Shown: positions 15,100 to 18,530 of the stretch, in pieces
Layout: every line of letters starts with the position of its first letter
Numbering within the stretch: position 1 is the stretch's first letter
NCBI GenBank assembly: GCA_021162485.1
Contig: JAGGYP010000084.1
Span: forward strand, 1-18,530
Direction of reading: 5' to 3'
DNA from: Thermoplasmata archaeon
Lineage (GTDB): Archaea > Thermoplasmatota > E2 > DHVEG-1 > B8-G13
Length of the DNA stretch: 18,530 bases
The notes under the pieces: generated by a model
Told to the model about the DNA's origin: nothing
Database searches by the model: none
Seen by the model: the letters and a program-made list of their open reading frames with translations, nothing else
Translations under genes and position numbers: made by a program

Positions 15100-15570
15100 A
15101 TGAATAAAAAAAATATTGAGGAAAGGCCCTCCTTTGATGATTATTTTGTGGAAATGGCCCATGTTGTTGCCAAGAGAAGTACATGTCTCAGAAGAAAGGT
15201 GGGTGCATTGCTTGTTAAAGATAGACACATATTAAGCACAGGATACAATGGTGCTCCTAAGGGCTTGAAACACTGCTCAGAAACAGGGTGTCTGAGAGAG
15301 CAACTTGGCATTCCCCCAGGAGAAAGGCATGAGATATGTAGAGGATTGCATGCTGAACAAAATGCTATAATACAAGCCGCAGTATTTGGTGTTTCAATCA
15401 AAGATTCTACCTTATATTGCACAAATGCACCTTGTTCGGTTTGCGCAAAAATGTTGATAAATGCTGGAGTAAAAGAAATCATATTTGAAGATGAATATCC
15501 TGATGAGTTAGCTATGCAAATGCTTAAAGAAGCAAAAATAAAAATAAAAAAATATAAATCTGGTAAATGA
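15100..15570 (+). CDS. Deoxycytidylate (dCMP) deaminase
   Basis: Zinc enzyme converting dCMP to dUMP, the substrate for thymidylate synthesis; 156 residues, normal for the family. The zinc site is formed by His84 with the proton-shuttling Glu86 (LHAEQNAI) and by Cys112 and Cys115 (PCSVCAKM). The insert characteristic of dCMP deaminases, with [10 protein letters not shown] and [13 protein letters not shown] before the HAE motif, separates it from cytidine and tRNA adenosine deaminases. The ATG at 15100 has GAGGG about 11 bases upstream. The 67-bp gap 15033-15099 carries a T-run and a TATA-like stretch at 15044-15055. The next gene, a regulator, follows 107 bases later, and I see no direct evidence that it controls this one. 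Confidence 0.92.
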   Translation: MNKKNIEERPSFDDYFVEMAHVVAKRSTCLRRKVGALLVKDRHILSTGYNGAPKGLKHCSETGCLREQLGIPPGERHEICRGLHAEQNAIIQAAVFGVSIKDSTLYCTNAPCSVCAKMLINAGVKEIIFEDEYPDELAMQMLKEAKIKIKKYKSGK

Positions 15571-15596
15571 AAAATACCGAAAAATATAAAAGTAGT

Positions 15597-15608
15597 GTAA
15601 TAAATTAC
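15597..15608. repeat. Short inverted repeat upstream of the winged-helix regulator
   Basis: GTAAT-AA-ATTAC forms 5-bp arms around two bases. The 11-mer ATAAATTACTA that overlaps it (15600-15610) also occurs at 15060-15070, upstream of the dCMP deaminase gene. Both copies are in AT-rich intergenic DNA, so a shared operator is possible but weakly supported. Confidence 0.3.
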
Positions 15609-15636
15609 TATGTGGAAAAAAGAGAAATTTTAGAAA

Positions 15637-15646
15637 ATTATAAATA
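15637..15646 (+). promoter_or_regulatory. TATA box for the winged-helix regulator gene
   Basis: ATTATAAATA predicts a start of transcription near 15667, leaving about ten bases with GGTGAAGG (15667-15674) before the ATG at 15678. A second TATA-like AATATAAAAG lies near 15583-15592, just after the deaminase stop. The gap 15571-15677 holds no gene. Confidence 0.5.
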
Positions 15647-15677
15647 CTTGTGAATGATTTAGATTTGGTGAAGGAAT

Positions 15678-16064
15678 ATGAAGCGTGCAAGATCAAATGT
15701 ATTAGATGAACAAGATGAGAAAGTTGTACAATTGTTCACAGACCTAGGCATGCCAAAAAACCTAGCAAAAACCCTGATTTATATCTCTCAAGTCGATGAA
15801 TGTCGCTCTGCTGACGTAGAACAAGGGGCTAATCTTAGACAACCAGAAGTTAGTGTTGCAATGCAAGAGTTAAGAAAAAGGGGATGGGTGGCAAAAAGAG
15901 ATCTTAAAAAGAAGGGTAAAGGAAGACCTGTTCATATATATAAGCTAACAACACCTTTACCAAAGATCCTCGAAGAGTTCGAAAAAGAGAAGCTAAGAGA
16001 GGTAGAAACAATAAAACAAGATCTCTCGCAACTCCGAGAATTGCTAGGTAGGTATACAAAGTAA
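15678..16064 (+). CDS. Winged-helix transcriptional regulator with C-terminal coiled coil
   Basis: A 128-residue predicted DNA-binding protein of a type widespread in Euryarchaeota (TrmB/COG3355-like). The winged helix-turn-helix covers about 15-90. Its recognition helix region, NLRQPEVSVAMQELRKRGWV, is followed by a basic wing (KKKGKGRPVHIYKL). Residues 96-125 form an amphipathic helix that probably dimerises. No ligand-binding domain or metal-binding cysteine cluster is present (only Cys42), so it may respond through a partner or not be ligand-controlled. The ATG at 15678 has GGTGAAGG just upstream. It is monocistronic in appearance, with a T-rich terminator after it. Targets unknown; inverted repeats at 15597-15608 and 16126-16150 are candidates. 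Confidence 0.8.
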   Translation: MKRARSNVLDEQDEKVVQLFTDLGMPKNLAKTLIYISQVDECRSADVEQGANLRQPEVSVAMQELRKRGWVAKRDLKKKGKGRPVHIYKLTTPLPKILEEFEKEKLREVETIKQDLSQLRELLGRYTK

Positions 16065-16069
16065 TAATA

Positions 16070-16086
16070 GTGTTTTTCTTTTATTT
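16070..16086 (+). terminator. T-rich terminator after the winged-helix regulator
   Basis: The stretch GTTTTTCTTTTATTT begins a few bases after the stop codon and is the longest T-rich run in this gap. The 150-bp gap 16065-16214 also contains a near-palindrome (GATGCCTAGTCATC, 16093-16106), the inverted repeat at 16126-16150 and a 10-bp palindrome at 16179-16188, but no gene. Confidence 0.5.
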
Positions 16087-16125
16087 AAAAAGGATGCCTA
16101 GTCATCTTTAATTTAATTTGTATTC

Positions 16126-16150
16126 TCTCAATTATATTTATATATTGAGA
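16126..16150. repeat. Inverted repeat enclosing a TATA-like sequence upstream of the M24 peptidase
   Basis: TCTCAAT (16126-16132) and ATTGAGA (16144-16150) are exact reverse complements flanking an 11-base TA-rich core, TATATTTATAT, that looks like the TATA box of the next gene. A repressor bound here would block the TATA-binding protein. A separate perfect palindrome GATTTAAATC lies at 16179-16188, close to the expected transcription start region. Sequence is seen directly; operator function is inference. Confidence 0.5.
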
Positions 16151-16214
16151 AGTTGATAAAATATTAGCAAAGTTTTTAGATTTAAATCCTATTCACATAA
16201 AAGGAGGGATATTT

Positions 16215-17300
16215 TTGAAAAAAAGAATAAAAAGGCTTTTCAATATCATTAACAAAGATATTGACGCTATTCTGGTTAAAAATTCCTCAAGAACACATGT
16301 AGACCTATCATTCTACTACATCACAGGGTTAAAAGGTGTTTTTGAACAAGGCGCAGCCATAGCCTTCCCTAATGGAGATGTACATATTATCGCCTCCCAA
16401 CTTGAGGCTTGTAACATAAGAAAAAAAGATGTCAATGTTCATGTGTTCAAAAGTAAAAAAGAATTAAATGATATAACAAAAAATGTTTTAAAATCCTCAA
16501 AAAAAGTTGGCATCAATTCAGAAGATTTGCTTCACAAAGATTACCTAGAAATAAAGAAGATTTTACCCAAAGCAAGGCTAATAGATGTTAGTAAAGGATT
16601 ATTAGAAGCAAGAATGAAAAAGGATGAGAAAGAGATAAAAGAAATAAAAAAAGCTTGTCGTATAGCAAGCAAAGTAGCAGACGAGTTACCAGATATTTTA
16701 CATGAAAATATTACAGAATTAGACATGGTTGGCAGAATAGAACATCTTATGAGACTAAAAGGTGCAGAGGACAGAGCCTTTGAAACCATAGTTGCTTTCG
16801 GTAAAAATTCTGCATTACCTCATCATGTTAGTGGGAAAACAAAGTTAAAGAAAGGAAACTTTGCTTTATTTGACTTTGGTGCAATGGTTAACAGGTATCT
16901 CTCAGATATAACAAGAACTTTTGTTTATGGAAAAGCTTCTAAGCTACAAAAGGAGATGTATGAAACCGTAAAAAAAGCACAGGAGATAGGTTTTGATACC
17001 CTAAAAGAAGGCTCAACATTTAAAGAAGTTCACCTTGCTGTTAAATCATATATAGACAAAACAAAATTTAAAGGTAAATTTATCCATGGAACCGGGCATA
17101 CACTTGGATTAGCTGTACATGATGGTGGAAGACTGAATGAAGGGTATAAAGAAATACTTGAAGAAAACATGGTTTTAACTGTAGAACCAGGTGTATATCT
17201 ACCAAAGATAGGTGGTGTGAGAATTGAGGATGATGTTTTGGTCAAAAAAGGAAAAATAGAAATTCTCACCAATGCAAAAAGAGAGTTGATAGAGATTTAA
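16215..17300 (+). CDS. M24 metallopeptidase, Xaa-Pro dipeptidase/aminopeptidase-like
   Basis: Predicted cytoplasmic peptidase removing residues ahead of proline; 361 residues. The N-terminal creatinase-like domain spans about 1-130 and the pita-bread catalytic domain 135-361. The five metal ligands are Asp220 (FDFGAMV) and Asp231 (LSDITRTF), His295 (GTGHTLGLAVHD), Glu324 (TVEPGVYLP) and Glu338 (VRIEDDV). His203/His204 (LPHHVSG) and His302 complete the active site. It starts with TTG at 16215, which is well supported by GGAGGG (16203-16208) six bases upstream. The leader from the TATA-like core near 16138 would be about 50 bases. Its TAA stop overlaps the stop of the convergent phosphoesterase gene by sharing bases 17298-17299. 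The exact specificity (dipeptidase or aminopeptidase) cannot be told from sequence. Confidence 0.92.
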   Translation: MKKRIKRLFNIINKDIDAILVKNSSRTHVDLSFYYITGLKGVFEQGAAIAFPNGDVHIIASQLEACNIRKKDVNVHVFKSKKELNDITKNVLKSSKKVGINSEDLLHKDYLEIKKILPKARLIDVSKGLLEARMKKDEKEIKEIKKACRIASKVADELPDILHENITELDMVGRIEHLMRLKGAEDRAFETIVAFGKNSALPHHVSGKTKLKKGNFALFDFGAMVNRYLSDITRTFVYGKASKLQKEMYETVKKAQEIGFDTLKEGSTFKEVHLAVKSYIDKTKFKGKFIHGTGHTLGLAVHDGGRLNEGYKEILEENMVLTVEPGVYLPKIGGVRIEDDVLVKKGKIEILTNAKRELIEI

Positions 17301-18530
17301 CCATTTAATAAGGCTATTTCTAATTTGCTTTTTTTTCTTACAGTTGAACAAACATAGATTTCACTCATATTATCTTTTTTTCTTTCCATTAGAATTATCC
17401 CATTTTTTACTCTATATGAACCAGTTGGGACAAAAAACTTGACAAGCACGGTAATATTTTTTATAAGATTATTTTCCACAACTGCAGTGTAAGAGTCTAT
17501 AAATGTAAAATTGATGTGATATGAAGGTATAGAATATTTGGGTTCTTTATAATTGTACGATGAAATCACACCATTTTTTATCTCTATTAACCTATAACCC
17601 CAATATGCATTCTCTCCGTGGTCACTTGCTGTAGTTGTAGTAGTTACATAGATTGTTCCATTAATTATGGTAACATTATCATAATGTACGTGTCCAGATA
17701 GGACCATATCAACCTCATATTTTTCAATTAGAGAAAGTAGTTTTTTTCTGTTATGATATTCGCTCCTGAATTTAAAAACAGAATCATCTTTTGTTTCCCA
17801 GATTGGGTTATGGTGTAAAAACATAAATGTAAGGGTCGCATTTTCATTATTTTTTAGATCATTTTCAACCCATTTTATTTCATTATCATCTATATATCCT
17901 CCCCAGCTGTATGTTGGAAGTAACATTGGTGTTCTTCGGTATGATGGCCAACAATAGGAGTTGACAGCTATAAAATGATAATCCCCATAATTAAATGAAT
18001 AATTAAGTGGGCCGAAGTATTTTTTCCAAAAATCGAAGCCATCCTTTCTCAGTACTATTTGGCCATCATGATTGCCAGGGCACAAAAATGTTGGGACATC
18101 AAAAAGTTGTAAAATTTTATAACATTCTTTGTAATCATAAGAGACGAGATATCCAAATACTAAATCACCAGATATTATTACAAAATCAGGATGAAGAAGA
18201 TTTATTTCTTTTACAGCCTTCTTAGCTGCTTTCCAACCTATTGTCTCTTCTAAGTTCTCTTTAGCACCTCGGGGATCACCTATATGAAAATCGGTCACGT
18301 GAACAAATGAGAAGTTGTCAGAAAAATCATCTATTACATCCACAGCTCTTGGTTCATTTACAGAATATAATGTTTTATTTTTTTCAAAAAATATGATTAG
18401 GTTGTATAGTTCAACAGGCGTGTCTATAGGAACATTAACTTTGATGCTCCAGAATAAATTCGTTTTTCTTATATCCTTGATTTTTAACTCTATTTCATCT
18501 ATCACTGGTTCATATGCAGTTGAAATGTAT
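17297..18530 (-). CDS. Calcineurin-like metallophosphoesterase, probably extracellular (5' end outside window)
   Basis: The reading frame stays open to the right edge, so the true start and any signal peptide lie beyond 18530. An in-frame GTG at 18503-18505 lacks a ribosome binding site and is probably not the start. Numbering from that codon, all metallophosphoesterase motifs are present: Asp72 and His74 (TDFHIGD), Asp114 (ISGDLV), Asn145 and His146 (PGNHDG), His231 (LHHNP), His272 and His274 (SGHVHYD). A beta-rich region precedes the catalytic domain and another follows it (about 325-402), and N-x-S/T sequons are frequent, which fits a secreted or surface enzyme. Substrate is unknown. The stop overlaps the stop of the convergent peptidase gene. 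Confidence 0.85.
   Translation of the reverse strand, partial: YISTAYEPVIDEIELKIKDIRKTNLFWSIKVNVPIDTPVELYNLIIFFEKNKTLYSVNEPRAVDVIDDFSDNFSFVHVTDFHIGDPRGAKENLEETIGWKAAKKAVKEINLLHPDFVIISGDLVFGYLVSYDYKECYKILQLFDVPTFLCPGNHDGQIVLRKDGFDFWKKYFGPLNYSFNYGDYHFIAVNSYCWPSYRRTPMLLPTYSWGGYIDDNEIKWVENDLKNNENATLTFMFLHHNPIWETKDDSVFKFRSEYHNRKKLLSLIEKYEVDMVLSGHVHYDNVTIINGTIYVTTTTTASDHGENAYWGYRLIEIKNGVISSYNYKEPKYSIPSYHINFTFIDSYTAVVENNLIKNITVLVKFFVPTGSYRVKNGIILMERKKDNMSEIYVCSTVRKKSKLEIALLNG

Noticed and set aside
16093..16106. GATGCCTAGTCATC near-palindrome as an intrinsic terminator hairpin
   Set aside because: One mismatched pair, no loop-forming spacer and no T-run directly after it; the T-rich stretch lies before it instead.

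Overview
The window is a gene-dense, AT-rich piece of an archaeal chromosome. The evidence for Archaea is the gene content: an ER-type (S26B) signal peptidase, a Nob1-type PIN endonuclease, an archaeal HMG-CoA synthase/thiolase/DUF35 cluster, UPF0147, a TrmG10-type tRNA methyltransferase, a Hef/FANCM-type helicase and COG1340-like coiled coils. Promoters look archaeal (TATA boxes, Shine-Dalgarno GGAGG/GGTGA motifs, T-run terminators). The set points to a euryarchaeal-type lineage. A Thermoplasmatota-like lineage is my best guess from the look of the proteins, but it is a guess. I see no insertion sequence, CRISPR array, tRNA, rRNA, phage or toxin-antitoxin module.

Left block, minus strand (41-6186). 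From promoter-distal to distal end the order is Hef-like helicase, UPF0147 protein, an endonuclease IV-like TIM barrel, 6-phospho-3-hexuloisomerase, histidyl-tRNA synthetase, Nob1 and signal peptidase. The last five are tightly packed (gaps of 5-50 bases or overlapping codons) and probably co-transcribed.

Centre (6187-9993). A 114-bp intergenic region carries a strong TATA box facing a 39-codon plus-strand ORF (6301-6420). Its stop codon overlaps the stop codon of a convergent 47-codon zinc-finger gene (6417-6560). That zinc-finger gene is the last member of a minus-strand operon: HMG-CoA synthase, acetoacetyl-CoA thiolase, DUF35 bridging protein, XRE-type regulator, zinc finger. The first three enzymes perform the entry steps of the mevalonate pathway for archaeal lipids, and the regulator is a good candidate to control them.

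Right centre (9994-12929, minus strand). A 665-residue envelope protein with Ig-like domains on both sides of one membrane helix is followed by a 294-residue coiled-coil protein.

Right block (13056-17300, plus strand). Genes are TrmG10-like tRNA methyltransferase, RNase Z, dCMP deaminase, a winged-helix regulator and a Xaa-Pro dipeptidase-like M24 peptidase. At 17297-18530 a convergent minus-strand calcineurin-like phosphoesterase runs off the right edge, so it is only partial here.

Most of the window is core information processing (tRNA charging, tRNA 5'/3' processing and modification, rRNA maturation, fork repair) plus isoprenoid and nucleotide metabolism. I see no obviously new multi-gene system. 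The points most worth a second look are two very small genes in the centre, a nuclease-less Hef ending in a PCNA-binding motif, and inverted repeats placed at promoters.
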